DNA from: Comamonas testosteroni
GTDB taxonomy: Bacteria; Pseudomonadota; Gammaproteobacteria; Burkholderiales; Burkholderiaceae_C
Length of the DNA: 64,000 bases
Reading direction: 5' to 3'
NCBI RefSeq assembly: GCF_030505195.1
Contig: NZ_CP129672.1
Coordinates: 5,428,501-5,492,500, forward strand
The translations under genes were made by a program, and so were the position numbers. Positions 44,249 through 53,842 of this stretch are shown here, one piece after another. The notes under the pieces were generated by a model, which saw only the letters and a list, made by a program, of their open reading frames with translations, made no database searches and was not told the origin of the DNA. Position 1 is the stretch's first letter. Each line of letters begins with the position of its first letter.

Positions 44249-46723
44249 TCAGCCTATGGCCAGCGAGGCGCACCACTGCGGCAGCTGGTTTTCCTGCGTG
44301 GGGGCAAAGTATTCGGCCGTCATGGGTTTGGGACGGGCGATGGCGTAGCCTTGGACATAGTCCACGCCCATGGCCATGAGTTCCTCGGCGATCTCGCGGC
44401 TCTCGACAAACTCTGCAATGGTCTTCTTGCCCAGGGTCTGGCCGATGCGATTGATCATCTCCACCATGGCGTGGTCTCCCTTGTCCTTGAGCATGTCGCG
44501 CACAAAGCCGCCGTCGATCTTGAGATAGTCGACGGGCAACTGCTTCAGGTAGGTCAGCGACGACATGCCGACGCCGAAGTCGTCCAGGGCAAAACGGCAA
44601 CCCAGGGCGCGCAGCGACTGAATCAGCCGTGTGGCATTGCTGAGATTGCCAATGGCGCTGGTTTCGGTGATTTCGAAACATAGCTTTTGCGGCGCAATGG
44701 CGTGCTGCTGCAACTGCTCCCTCACAAATTCCAGCAGGCCGTCGTCGTCCAGGCTGGGACCGGAGAGATTGATGGCGCAGGTTTCCACCAGCTTGGCGTG
44801 TCCAGGCTGCTGCGCCAGTGTCTGCAGGGCCCGGGAGATCACCCAGCGGTCAAGCGATGGCATCAGACCGTAGCGCTCGGCGGCGGGTATGAAATTTCCC
44901 GGGGCCAGGATCTGGCCATTTTCATCGCGCAGGCGCAGCAGGACTTCGAAGTGCATGCCGCTGTGGCGGCTGTTCTTTTGGGCCTGCAGCGGTGCAATGC
45001 TCTGGGCATAGAGGCAAAAGCGCTCTTCGTCCAGTGCGCTGCGAATGCGTGTGGCCCATTCCATCTCGCTGACATAGCGGCTGTAGATTCCGTCCTCGGC
45101 CTTGTAGAAAAAGACCTTGTTGCGCCCGCGCTCCTTGGCCTGATAGCAGGCCATATCGACCATGCGCAGCAGATCGGAGGCATTGACCGCATCACCGGGA
45201 ACATGCACGGCACCGATCGAAAAGCCGGTGCGCAATATCTTCTCTCCCCAGGTGGTTTGCAGTTGCTGGGCTGCCAGACGCAGCTTCTCGGCAATGCTCG
45301 CGACGTTGGAAGGAGGGCAGTTCTCCAGCAGCACCGCAAACTCGTCGCCGCCCATGCGTGCCAGGCAATCGGTTTCGCGCAGATTGGCTTGCAGCATGCG
45401 AGAGACTTCACACAGCACTTCATCACCGGCGGCATGGCCACTGGTTTCGTTGATGAGCTTGAACTGGTCCAGGTCGATGTACAGCAGGGCGTAGGGCTTG
45501 ACCTGATGCAGGCCCTGGGTCAGCATTTTCTGCAGTCTGCGCTCGAACTCGCCGCGGTTTTCCAGCCCTGTCAGCGTGTCGTGGCGCGCGTTCCAGGAGA
45601 TCTGATCCATGTATTGCTGCTCGCGCGATACGTCGCGCAGCACGAAGACGGCGCCTGATGTCTCACCCTCACGCTGCATGGCGGAGCCCAGTACCTTGAC
45701 CGGCACGATGCTGTGGTCGGTGCGGCGCACCCAGTGCGTTTGTTCATCACGCACGACGGTGCTTTCCTTGGTTTCGCTGACCAGCTGGGCTAGCAGGCCT
45801 TCGCTGGTGATGGAGGCGTCCATGGTGTAGAACTGCAGCACCTGCTTGATGGGCTTGTCCAGATAGCTTTGCTTTTGCAGACCCAGCAGGCCTATGGCGG
45901 CGGGGTTGACGTAGTTGATCCGGCCTTTGGCATTGGTGGTGATGACCGCATCGCTAAGCGCTGCGAGCGTGGTCTCCGCGCGCTCTTTCTCACTGTTCAG
46001 GCCGTCTTGAACCTGCTCTCGCTGCAGGATCAGCCGCCAGGTGTTCCAGACCCACAGGCTCACCAGTCCGATGGCCAGGGCACCGTTGAGCGCGAGCAGC
46101 AGCCAGACGATGTTGCGCGAGCTCTGGCCCAGAGAGTCGCTGAATGCCTTGGTTAATGCCGTCACGCCCTGGTTGATCAGGTCGATCTCGCGCTTCCAGG
46201 TGGCAATGTTTTCGCGGCTGATGTTGCCGACTTCGTATCCATGCCGGATTTCCTGGGCCAATGTATCGAGCTGGTTCAGGTATTCATCTCCCATCTTCCA
46301 GTACGCCACGGGCTCCTGCACCCAACTGAAGTAGCGGAACGTGCGCAGCAGCCAGATGAGGGAGCTGACATCGTCGGGGTGGTTCTGGCCTTGCTCTATG
46401 CCTTTGCGCGCCAGGTCCAGGCGCAGAGGCTTGTCGTAGAGGGCAATACGTGCCTCGGCATCGCCACGGGGCACCAGCAAGGCCCGCTGGTAGTGGGCGA
46501 AGTCCACTGGATTGCCTTCGTCGGCATAGCGGGACAGCGAGTAGATCGCATCCTTCTGGGCCTTGGACCAGAGGCTTTCTCCGTTGACGAAGGCGCGCAC
46601 GGCCGAGAGCAGGTACAGGCTGCAGCTGGCACTGAGCATCAGAATCAGGACCAGCAGCGCAAAGGCCCAGACGCGCTGCAGCAATTGTTGAGACTTCAGT
46701 GCGGGGCTCAAAGATGCCTTCAT
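44249..46723 (-). CDS. Membrane PAS-GGDEF-EAL cyclic-di-GMP protein
   Basis: An 824-residue protein. Two membrane helices (about 18-42 and 204-226) flank a periplasmic sensor of about 165 residues, followed by PAS (about 250-365), GGDEF (about 378-540) and EAL (about 555-810) domains. The GGDEF loop is intact at 458-462 and the RETD inhibitory site lies five residues before it. The EAL motif reads EVL (593-595), with INLS (Asn652), EITET (Glu684), DDFG (714-717) and LKID (Lys735) in place, so phosphodiesterase activity is plausible. Which activity dominates cannot be told from sequence. It stands alone. Confidence 0.92.
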   Translation of the reverse strand: MKASLSPALKSQQLLQRVWAFALLVLILMLSASCSLYLLSAVRAFVNGESLWSKAQKDAIYSLSRYADEGNPVDFAHYQRALLVPRGDAEARIALYDKPLRLDLARKGIEQGQNHPDDVSSLIWLLRTFRYFSWVQEPVAYWKMGDEYLNQLDTLAQEIRHGYEVGNISRENIATWKREIDLINQGVTALTKAFSDSLGQSSRNIVWLLLALNGALAIGLVSLWVWNTWRLILQREQVQDGLNSEKERAETTLAALSDAVITTNAKGRINYVNPAAIGLLGLQKQSYLDKPIKQVLQFYTMDASITSEGLLAQLVSETKESTVVRDEQTHWVRRTDHSIVPVKVLGSAMQREGETSGAVFVLRDVSREQQYMDQISWNARHDTLTGLENRGEFERRLQKMLTQGLHQVKPYALLYIDLDQFKLINETSGHAAGDEVLCEVSRMLQANLRETDCLARMGGDEFAVLLENCPPSNVASIAEKLRLAAQQLQTTWGEKILRTGFSIGAVHVPGDAVNASDLLRMVDMACYQAKERGRNKVFFYKAEDGIYSRYVSEMEWATRIRSALDEERFCLYAQSIAPLQAQKNSRHSGMHFEVLLRLRDENGQILAPGNFIPAAERYGLMPSLDRWVISRALQTLAQQPGHAKLVETCAINLSGPSLDDDGLLEFVREQLQQHAIAPQKLCFEITETSAIGNLSNATRLIQSLRALGCRFALDDFGVGMSSLTYLKQLPVDYLKIDGGFVRDMLKDKGDHAMVEMINRIGQTLGKKTIAEFVESREIAEELMAMGVDYVQGYAIARPKPMTAEYFAPTQENQLPQWCASLAIG

Positions 46724-47017
46724 GACGCCTCATCCAGTAAATAGACTGTAGATGCATGAGTGAGGGCATCCGCAAGACGCACGGGTACGAAACAGCCAGC
46801 AGACGCCGTTCTGCTGGCGATCAGAAGTCCGTCGCGATGCCCGCTCTCATGCTCGACTTTTCACAGCATTGCGCAGGAGGTATGTCAGTTCACACGCAAT
46901 TTGTATTTATTGGTAATTTTTGGCCTGTAGAAGTGAGCCTGGCGTCGGACAACTTCCTCTGTCCCCCCAAGATAGAGCGGCGATTCATGTGAGAAAGTGG
47001 GTAGTCAGTCTGGCAGC

Positions 47018-47578
47018 TCAGATCAGGTCTAGGCAGTGCACCTGCGGCTGCTCCAGCACGCCGGCCCTGCGGTCGGCAAAGAAGCGCTCCAGGGTGAGCT
47101 TGACAGTGCGAAACGCGATTTCTTCCCAGGGGATGTCTGCCTCGGCAAACAACTGGGCCTCCATGGTCTCGGGGCCGGGGTAGAACTGGGTGCTTCTGAG
47201 GCGGGCCAGATAGAAGAGATGGACCTGTCCGACCTGGGGCACGTTGATGAGACTGAACAGCCTGCCCAGCTCGATGTCGGCTCCGGCTTCCTCGTCGGTT
47301 TCGCGCTGGGCCCCGCGGCTGGTGGTTTCGGCCAGCTCCATGAAGCCTGCAGGCAGCGTCCATTTTCCGCGGCGCGGCTCGATATTGCGCTTGCACAGCA
47401 GCACGCGTCCGTCGTCCGTCACGGGCAGGGTGCCGACCACATTGAGCGGGTTTTCATAGTGGATCGTGTGGCAGGCCGGGCAAACTGCACGCTCGCGGGT
47501 ATCCCCATCGTCAGGAACGCGGTAGGTGACTGCGGTGCCGCAATTGCGGCAGAACTTGATGGGGCTGCGAAAAATCAT
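47018..47578 (-). CDS. Nudix hydrolase with zinc ribbon
   Basis: A 186-residue protein. An N-terminal zinc ribbon has Cys10, Cys13, Cys33 and Cys36 (FCRNCG, AVCPACH). The Nudix box is complete: GFMELAETTSRGAQRETDEEAG, with the catalytic Glu pair in REXXEEXG form. The arrangement resembles NADH-pyrophosphatase-like and YjhB-type Nudix enzymes, so a nucleoside diphosphate derivative is the likely substrate. The protein is of ordinary length and shows no sign of truncation. Confidence 0.92.
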   Translation of the reverse strand: MIFRSPIKFCRNCGTAVTYRVPDDGDTRERAVCPACHTIHYENPLNVVGTLPVTDDGRVLLCKRNIEPRRGKWTLPAGFMELAETTSRGAQRETDEEAGADIELGRLFSLINVPQVGQVHLFYLARLRSTQFYPGPETMEAQLFAEADIPWEEIAFRTVKLTLERFFADRRAGVLEQPQVHCLDLI

Positions 47579-47587
47579 TTCGCAACT

Positions 47588-47645
47588 ATAAGCAAATCAG
47601 GCTGCTAGCGCAGGTACAACATGCGCAATCAGCTATGAAAAAGGG
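47588..47645. repeat. Fragment of the dispersed hairpin element
   Basis: AATCAGGCTGCTAGCGCAGG...GCAATCAGCTATGAAAAAGG holds the GCTGCTAGCGC and AGCTAT pieces of the intergenic repeat family. It lies just upstream of the Nudix gene. Confidence 0.45.
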
Positions 47646-47716
47646 AGTCGCACCCTGATTGCAGCGTGACGCCCCGAGTACCTGGTCGGCGCTAACTGCC
47701 TGTGCGCCAAGGATTT

Positions 47717-48412
47717 TCAGGCGATCTGGATCTTGATCGATTCAAGTCCGCTGACTGCGCCTTCCAGCACATCGCCTTTGACCACGGCGGCCACGCCCTC
47801 AGGGGTGCCGGTCATGATCAGATCTCCGGGCTGCAGCTCCCAGGCGCTGGAGAGATGCTCAATGGTTTCGGTGATATTCCAGATCAGCTTGTGGATGTGG
47901 CTGCGCTGGCGATAGTCACCATTGACCTGCAGTGAAATCTCGGCGTTGACGATGTCTCCCGCCTGATCGGCCGGCGTGATGGGGCCAATGGGGGCCGATT
48001 GCTCGAAAGCCTTGCCGATACACCAGGGGCGGCCTTGCTTCTTCATGTCGTTTTGCAGGTCGCGACGTGTCATGTCCAGACCCACGGCATAGCCGTAGAT
48101 GTACTGCAGTGCCTCGGCTGCCTTGATGTTCTTGCCGGCCTTGCCGATGGCGACGACCAGCTCGATCTCATGGTGCAGATTCTGGGTCAGCGTGGGATAG
48201 GCCACTGTGGTGGTGCTGCCAGCTTCCACTGCCACGGTCGCGTCCGCTGGCTTCATGAAGAAGAACGGCGGTTCGCGGCCGGTAAAACCCATTTCCTTGG
48301 CGTGATCCTCATAGTTGCGGCCCACGCAGTAGATGCGGTGAATGGGAAAGCGCTCGCCACGGCCCACAACAGGCAGGCTGGCAACGGCAGGGGGATTGAA
48401 CACGTAACTCAT
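47717..48412 (-). CDS. Fumarylacetoacetate hydrolase family protein
   Basis: A 231-residue FAH-fold protein of the FAHD1/oxaloacetate-decarboxylase and acylpyruvase size class. It shows IYCVGRNYEDHAKEMG, PPFFFMKPADATV, the metal-binding HHEIELVVAIGKAG, YAVGLDMTRRDLQ, GKAFEQSAPIGPI, and MTGTPEGVAAVVKGD. GAGGACTT precedes ATG 48410-48412. It is divergent from maiA. Together with maleylacetoacetate isomerase this suggests a gentisate- or homogentisate-type route ending in fumarate plus pyruvate or acetoacetate, though the ring-cleaving dioxygenase is not in the window. Confidence 0.92.
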   Translation of the reverse strand: MSYVFNPPAVASLPVVGRGERFPIHRIYCVGRNYEDHAKEMGFTGREPPFFFMKPADATVAVEAGSTTTVAYPTLTQNLHHEIELVVAIGKAGKNIKAAEALQYIYGYAVGLDMTRRDLQNDMKKQGRPWCIGKAFEQSAPIGPITPADQAGDIVNAEISLQVNGDYRQRSHIHKLIWNITETIEHLSSAWELQPGDLIMTGTPEGVAAVVKGDVLEGAVSGLESIKIQIA

Positions 48413-48456
48413 GAAGTCCTCGGCAGGAACACGCGCTGAAATCAGCAATGGTTGAT

Positions 48457-48475
48457 GTGGCAAGCAGTGTGCCAC
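48457..48475. promoter_or_regulatory. Inverted repeat between FAH and maiA genes
   Basis: GTGGCA (48457-48462) and TGCCAC (48470-48475) form a 6-bp dyad with a 7-base spacer, 45 bases from the FAH start and 100 bases from maiA. It could be an operator serving both. Confidence 0.35.
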
Positions 48476-48574
48476 GATGCAGGCCCGGAGACGGCATGGC
48501 GCATGACGGCTTTTACGTATTCCGGCCCTAGGGAAAATGCCAGTCCGCTCGGCTCGCGCTATGCTGCTCGCATC

Positions 48575-49240
48575 ATGAAGCTGCATACCTATTTCCGCTC
48601 TTCCGCCTCTTACCGTGTGCGCATTGCGCTGCAACTCAAGGGGCTGCCCTACGATTCCGTGCCCGTGCATCTTGTGCGCGGCGAACAAAAGGCTGCGGCC
48701 TATGCCTCCCACGTGGGTGACCCGCTGGTGCCCGCACTGGTGACGGATGAGGGGCACTGGCTCACGCAGTCCATGGCCATCATCGAATATCTCGATGAGA
48801 CCCATGCTGAAACACCATTGCTGCCCAGCGATGCACTGGGCCGTGCCCATGTGCGCGCCTTGGCGCAGATGGTGGCTTGCGATATCCATCCGCTCAACAA
48901 CCTGCGCGTGCTCAAGTACCTGGTGCACCAGATGGGCGTCAGCGACGAGGCCAAGAATGGCTGGTACGCACACTGGGTACGTTCGGGCCTCGAAGCCTTC
49001 GAGCGTCAGCTGGCGCTGCTGGATGCCGAACGCAAGGTTTCAGGTCTGCCGCCTTCGACGTTTTGCTGGGGCGACACCCCCACGCTGGCCGAATGCTGTC
49101 TGGTGCCGCAGATCTACAACGCCCAGCGCTTCAATGTGAGTCTCGATGCGCTGCCGCGCCTGATGGACGTGGCAGCGCGCTGCAACGCCTTGCCTGCCTT
49201 TCAACTGGCCCATCCTTCGGCCTGTCCGGATGCAGAGTGA
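48575..49240 (+). CDS. maiA: Maleylacetoacetate isomerase
   Basis: A 221-residue zeta-class glutathione transferase. KLHTYFRSSASYRVRIALQLKGLPYD contains the SSAS-R glutathione-activating motif of MaiA. PALVTDEGHWLTQSMAIIEYLDETH holds the conserved QS-AI-EYL glutathione-binding segment, then DIHPLNNLRVLKYL. It isomerises maleylacetoacetate or maleylpyruvate. ATG 48575 gives the normal length. The pgeF gene follows 10 bases later. Confidence 0.93.
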   Translation: MKLHTYFRSSASYRVRIALQLKGLPYDSVPVHLVRGEQKAAAYASHVGDPLVPALVTDEGHWLTQSMAIIEYLDETHAETPLLPSDALGRAHVRALAQMVACDIHPLNNLRVLKYLVHQMGVSDEAKNGWYAHWVRSGLEAFERQLALLDAERKVSGLPPSTFCWGDTPTLAECCLVPQIYNAQRFNVSLDALPRLMDVAARCNALPAFQLAHPSACPDAE

Positions 49241-49250
49241 AGAGGGTGCC

Positions 49251-50168
49251 ATGAGCGAGACCTATCGGCCGGGTCCGCCGGAGCTCTGGCCCGACTCCTG
49301 GCTGGTTCCGGACTGGCCGGCTCTGCCCGGCGTGCATGCCATCTGCACCTCGCGCGAGGGCGGCGTCAGTCAGGCACCCTGGGGCAGCATGAACCTGGGC
49401 GACCATGTGAGCGACAACCCCGCACACGTGAGCCGCAACCGTGAACTGTTCAACGCGGCGCTGCAGGCCCGCACCCCCGGTGCCTGCACGGCGTTCCTGC
49501 AGCAGGTGCATGGCGTGGATGTGCTGGAGCTGGATGCCGGCAATGTGCTCGAGTCCAATGGTGCAGCTTTCGACGCGTGTGTGACCGACGATGCTGGCGT
49601 GGTCTGCACCGTCATGGTAGCGGACTGTCTGCCCGTGTTGCTGGCCCATGATTCGGGGCTGGTCGTGGGCGCGGCCCATGCGGGCTGGCGCGGTCTGGCC
49701 GGCATGCCGCCCGGCAGACAGCCGTCAGAGGGACCGCTGCCCGGCGGTGTGCTGGAGATGCTTTTCGAGTCTTTTTCCCGCAAAGTACAGGCGCAGCAAT
49801 CGCTTTCAGCGGCCGACATGAAGCCGTCCCGCATTGCTGCTCGCACCCAGGCCTGGCTAGGCCCGTGCATAGGTCCCGAGTCCTTCGAGGTGGGCTCCGA
49901 GGTGCGCGATATCTTCATGGCGCATGATGCCGATGCGGCACGACACTTTGTGCCTGTAGCGGGCAGCAGCACCAAATATCTGGCCGATCTGGCGCAGCTG
50001 GCACGTCAGCGGCTTGCTGCATTGGGCATTGCTGCAATCTTTGGCAACGATGGCAGTCTGCCCTGGTGCACGGTCAGCAATGCTTCACGTTTCTTCTCGC
50101 ACCGGCGCGACGCCGTCCGTCTGGGCGGCAGCGGGCGGCTGGCTGCCAGCATCTGGCGCGACGCCTGA
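49251..50168 (+). CDS. pgeF: Peptidoglycan editing factor PgeF (laccase domain)
   Basis: A 305-residue multicopper-polyphenol-oxidase-like YfiH/PgeF protein, which removes wrongly incorporated L-Ser at muropeptide position 2. Metal-binding residues lie in FLQQVHGVDV, MVADCLPVLLA and GAAHAGWRGLA. QAWLGPCIGPESFEVG and SLPWCTVSN-RFFSHRRD are family blocks. A Gly/Pro-rich insertion follows HAGWRGLAGM. GAAGAGGG precedes ATG 49251. The last 84 bases are overlapped by the opposite-strand membrane protein gene. Confidence 0.88.
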   Translation: MSETYRPGPPELWPDSWLVPDWPALPGVHAICTSREGGVSQAPWGSMNLGDHVSDNPAHVSRNRELFNAALQARTPGACTAFLQQVHGVDVLELDAGNVLESNGAAFDACVTDDAGVVCTVMVADCLPVLLAHDSGLVVGAAHAGWRGLAGMPPGRQPSEGPLPGGVLEMLFESFSRKVQAQQSLSAADMKPSRIAARTQAWLGPCIGPESFEVGSEVRDIFMAHDADAARHFVPVAGSSTKYLADLAQLARQRLAALGIAAIFGNDGSLPWCTVSNASRFFSHRRDAVRLGGSGRLAASIWRDA

Positions 50169-50399
50169 GCCTGGGCTGGGGGGCGCTTGTTTTGCAGCTA
50201 GTGCTTCCTGTTCCTGTCGGGCTTTGAGGCGGCGCTTTCTGGCCGGCGTGCCCAGTATGTAGAGCACGATGGAAAGCGGCAGCAGACCATAGAGCACAAA
50301 GGTGAAAAATGCACCCAGCAGGGTGCCGCCGGGGCTGACGGCCTCGGCGATCGTCATCATCACGACAACGTACATCCAGGCGATGGCAATAAGGTACAT
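50085..50399 (-). CDS. Small two-helix membrane protein
   Basis: A 104-residue protein with two hydrophobic helices, MYLIAIAWMYVVVMMTIAEA and GTLLGAFFTFVLYGLLPLSI, then a basic stretch (ARKRRLKARQEQEALAAKQ) and a Pro/Ala/Gln-rich tail. It ends inside the pgeF gene, tail to tail, sharing 84 bases. It stands divergent from phaC with a palindrome between them. No function is known to me; the membrane part is consistent with a conserved small gene of this family. Confidence 0.7.
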   Translation of the reverse strand: MYLIAIAWMYVVVMMTIAEAVSPGGTLLGAFFTFVLYGLLPLSIVLYILGTPARKRRLKARQEQEALAAKQAPPSPGSGVAPDAGSQPPAAAQTDGVAPVREET

Positions 50400-50450
50400 G
50401 GTGCTTCTGTAATGGGCCAGAAAGCATTCTGGCTCCGGGTTGTTTTGTGT

Positions 50451-50467
50451 CAAAACAGCTTCATAAC
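50451..50467. promoter_or_regulatory. 17-bp palindrome between the small membrane gene and phaC
   Basis: TGTTTTG-TGT-CAAAACA, perfect 7-bp arms. It lies 52 bases from the membrane protein start and about 137 bases before phaC, so it could regulate either. Confidence 0.5.
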
Positions 50468-50603
50468 GGCGAAATGAAGTCGCTTCTTGTCGGAACTGCC
50501 TGGCACATAGGTGACAATGCCGCCGTGTGAGCCGTATTGCAGATTCCGCAAGCGTCCCCAGACCCTGAGATCGCCGGTCGCTTGCCTTGACTAGGATGTA
50601 AGC

Positions 50604-52502
50604 ATGAATTTTGACCCGAGCTGGGGCCAGGCTGGCCAATCCATTCAACAATTCTGGCAGGAGCAGTGGGGCAAGAGCCTCCAGACGCTTCAGCAGATGC
50701 AGTCCGGTGCTCCCATGGGGCTCAGCGCCATGCCGGGTCTGGGCGCTGCACCCAACCCCTGGGCTTCCATCATGGAGGCTATGCAATCGGCCATGCCCCA
50801 GGTGGCGGCCGGCTCGGCTCAGACGGTTCAGTTCGATGCTCCCAAGCTGCAGGGGTTGCAGCGGGAATACCTGCAGTCCGTGCAGTCGCTGGCGGATGCC
50901 AAGCAGGTTCAGGACCTGCTGGCCAAGGACAAGCGCTTCGCCAAGCCCGAATGGAGCGCCAATCCCGTTGCATCGATGGCTGCAGCCAACTACCTGCTGG
51001 GCAGTCGCATGCTGACCGGTATGGCCGAGGCGGTGCAGGGTGATGAGAAAACACGCAATCGCGTGCGTTTTGCGGTCGAGCAATGGGTGGCGGCCATGGC
51101 GCCCAGCAATTTTCTGGCGCTGAACGCCGATGCGCTCAACAAGGTCGTGGAAACCAAGGGCGAGAGCCTGGCTCAGGGCATTGCCAATCTGCTGGCCGAC
51201 ATGCGCCAGGGTCATGTCTCCATGACCGACGAGAGCCTGTTCACCGTGGGCAAGAACGTGGCGACCACCGAAGGCGCGGTGGTTTTCGAGAACGAGCTGT
51301 TCCAGCTCATCGAATACAAGCCGCTGACTGCCAAGGTATTCGAGAAGCCTTTTCTGATGGTGCCGCCCTGCATCAACAAGTTCTACATTCTGGACCTGCA
51401 GCCGGACAACTCCGTCATTCGCTATGCCGTCAGCCAGGGACATCGCACCTTTGTGGTCAGTTGGCGCAATCCAGACGAAAGCCTGGGTCACAAGAGCTGG
51501 GATGACTACATCGAAGATGGCGTACTCAAGGCAGTGAGTACGGTTCAGGATATCTGCGAGGCGCCGCAGATCAATGTGCTGGGTTTCTGCGTGGGCGGCA
51601 CCATGGTCTCCACGGCCATGGCGGTGCTGGCCGCACGCCACGCCCGCGAGCACGGAGAGCTACCAGCCGCCAAGCCTGCACGCAGCCGCGCTGCGGCAGC
51701 CAAGTCCAGCAGCAGGACGGCTGCTGCGGTCAAGACGCCGGCCCAGCCTTTCCCCGTGGCCAGCATGACGCTTCTGACCACGCTGATCGACTTCCGCGAC
51801 ACCGGCATTCTGGACATCTTCATCGATGAAAACATGGTGCGTCTGCGCGAGATGCAGATGGGCAAAGGCGGGCTGATGAAGGGCCAGGACATGGCATCCA
51901 CCTTCAGCTTTCTGCGCCCGAACGATCTGGTCTGGAACTATGTGGTGGGCAACTACCTCAAGGGCGAGACGCCGCCGCCCTTCGATCTGCTTTACTGGAA
52001 CAGTGACTCGACCAATCTGCCCGGCCCGTTCTACGCCTGGTATCTGCGCAATCTCTACCTCGAAAACAATCTGATCAAGCCCGGCGTGCTGACCGTGTGC
52101 GGCGAGAAGATCGACATGAGCCAGCTCAAGATGCCGGTCTATATCTACGGCTCGCGCGAGGACCACATCGTTCCTGTCGGTGCAGCCTATGCCTCCTCAC
52201 AGGTGCTGGGTGGTGAGCTTCGTTTCGTGATGGGGGCCTCCGGCCATATCGCCGGCGTCATCAATCCTCCGGCCAAGAACAAGCGCAGCCACTGGCTGCG
52301 TGAGGATGGCCAGTTTCCTGAGGCATTCAACGATTGGCTGGCCGAGGCCACGGAGTATCCGGGCAGCTGGTGGACGGACTGGAGCGCCTGGCTCGGAAGC
52401 CATGCAGGCAAGCAGCTGGCGGCTCCCAGGAGCTATGGCCGTGCGCGCGCCTATGCCGCCATCGAAGATGCACCGGGTCGCTACGTTCTGTCAAAAGCCT
52501 GA
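50604..52502 (+). CDS. phaC: Class I polyhydroxyalkanoate synthase
   Basis: A 632-residue PHA synthase that polymerises (R)-3-hydroxyacyl-CoA. The lipase-like box is GFCVGGT with catalytic Cys329; the triad Asp lies in YIYGSREDHIVPVGAAY and the His in GASGHIAGVINPP. Block FNVTKD-type N-terminal residues and LDIFIDENMVRLREMQMG are typical. An Ala/Lys/Arg-rich insertion of about 40 residues (about 347-385) follows the lipase box, a feature reported for the related Delftia acidovorans enzyme. It is upstream of phaA and phaB. Confidence 0.94.
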   Translation: MNFDPSWGQAGQSIQQFWQEQWGKSLQTLQQMQSGAPMGLSAMPGLGAAPNPWASIMEAMQSAMPQVAAGSAQTVQFDAPKLQGLQREYLQSVQSLADAKQVQDLLAKDKRFAKPEWSANPVASMAAANYLLGSRMLTGMAEAVQGDEKTRNRVRFAVEQWVAAMAPSNFLALNADALNKVVETKGESLAQGIANLLADMRQGHVSMTDESLFTVGKNVATTEGAVVFENELFQLIEYKPLTAKVFEKPFLMVPPCINKFYILDLQPDNSVIRYAVSQGHRTFVVSWRNPDESLGHKSWDDYIEDGVLKAVSTVQDICEAPQINVLGFCVGGTMVSTAMAVLAARHAREHGELPAAKPARSRAAAAKSSSRTAAAVKTPAQPFPVASMTLLTTLIDFRDTGILDIFIDENMVRLREMQMGKGGLMKGQDMASTFSFLRPNDLVWNYVVGNYLKGETPPPFDLLYWNSDSTNLPGPFYAWYLRNLYLENNLIKPGVLTVCGEKIDMSQLKMPVYIYGSREDHIVPVGAAYASSQVLGGELRFVMGASGHIAGVINPPAKNKRSHWLREDGQFPEAFNDWLAEATEYPGSWWTDWSAWLGSHAGKQLAAPRSYGRARAYAAIEDAPGRYVLSKA

Positions 52503-52647
52503 GCGAGGCCTGAGGCACAATCAGTTCCATATTGCGGTGCAGCAAGCAAGGCTTGCACTGTGGTAGGAAGCGTCGGGTGGCACGATGAACAGGATGCGAC
52601 CCGCACGCATGCATCACTTGTAAGAAACCTAGAAAGGTTCGTCAGCA

Positions 52648-53829
52648 ATGGAAGACATCGTTATCGTTTCCGCCGTGCGTACGGCGGTCGGCAAGTTCGG
52701 CGGCTCTCTGGCCAAGATTCCTGCAACCCAGCTGGGTGCGACCGTGATTTCCGAGGCTCTGGCCCGTGCCAAGGTGGGCAAGGACCAGGTCGGTGAAGTC
52801 ATCATGGGCCAGGTGCTGACGGCGGCGGCCGGACAGAACCCTGCGCGTCAGGCCATGATGGCGGCCGGCATTGCCAAGGAGACACCTGCGCTGACGATCA
52901 ATGCCGTCTGCGGCTCTGGCCTGAAGGCCGTGATGCTGGCGGCTCAGGCCGTGGCAACCGGAGACAGCGAAATCGTGGTCGCCGGCGGCCAGGAAAACAT
53001 GAGCCTGTCGCCCCATGCAGTGCCCAATTCGCGCGACGGTCAGCGCATGGGTGACTGGAAGATGGTGGACACCATGATCGTGGACGGTCTGTGGGATGTC
53101 TACAACCAGTACCACATGGGCATCACTGCCGAGAACGTAGCCAAGGAAAAGAACGTCAGCCGCGCGCAGCAGGATGCGCTGGCGCTGGCCAGCCAGCAAA
53201 AGGCTGCGGCCGCGCAGGATGCGGGCAAGTTCAAGGACGAAATCGTTCCGGTGAACATTCCCCAGCGCAAGGGTGATCCCATCGTGTTCGACACTGACGA
53301 ATACGTCAATCGCAAGACCAATGCCGATGTGCTCGCCACCCTCAAGCCCGCTTTCGACAAGGCCGGTTCGGTGACGGCTGGCAATGCCTCCGGTCTGAAC
53401 GACGGAGCCGCTGCCGTGGTGGTGATGACGGCTGCCAAGGCCAAGGCTCTGGGCCTCAAGCCTCTGGCCAAGATCGTCTCTTACGCCACCAGCGGCCTGG
53501 CTCCTGAGGTCATGGGCCTGGGCCCCGTCTACGCCACGCGCAAGGCACTGGATCGTGCCGGCTGGAAGGCTGCAGATGTGGATCTGTTCGAGCTCAACGA
53601 AGCCTTTGCGGCACAGGCCTGTGCTGTGAACCAGGATCTGGGCATTGACACCGCCAAGGTCAACGTCAACGGCGGCGCCATTGCCATCGGTCACCCCATC
53701 GGTGCATCGGGCTGCCGCATTCTGGTGACGCTGCTGCATGAAATGCAGCGCAGCGGTGCCAAGAAGGGCCTGGCCGGCCTGTGCATCGGCGGTGGCATGG
53801 GTGTTGCTATGGCTGTGGAAGCCTGCTGA
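52648..53829 (+). CDS. phaA: Acetyl-CoA acetyltransferase
   Basis: A 393-residue thiolase that condenses two acetyl-CoA into acetoacetyl-CoA. All catalytic positions are present: Cys88 in [11 protein letters not shown], His349 in [10 protein letters not shown], and Cys379 in [30 protein letters not shown] is the usual substrate loop. Length is normal. AAGAAACCTAGAAAGG precedes the ATG. Position between phaC and phaB supports the PHB role over general beta-oxidation. Confidence 0.95.
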   Translation: MEDIVIVSAVRTAVGKFGGSLAKIPATQLGATVISEALARAKVGKDQVGEVIMGQVLTAAAGQNPARQAMMAAGIAKETPALTINAVCGSGLKAVMLAAQAVATGDSEIVVAGGQENMSLSPHAVPNSRDGQRMGDWKMVDTMIVDGLWDVYNQYHMGITAENVAKEKNVSRAQQDALALASQQKAAAAQDAGKFKDEIVPVNIPQRKGDPIVFDTDEYVNRKTNADVLATLKPAFDKAGSVTAGNASGLNDGAAAVVVMTAAKAKALGLKPLAKIVSYATSGLAPEVMGLGPVYATRKALDRAGWKAADVDLFELNEAFAAQACAVNQDLGIDTAKVNVNGGAIAIGHPIGASGCRILVTLLHEMQRSGAKKGLAGLCIGGGMGVAMAVEAC

Positions 53830-53842
53830 GGCTTCAGGGTTG

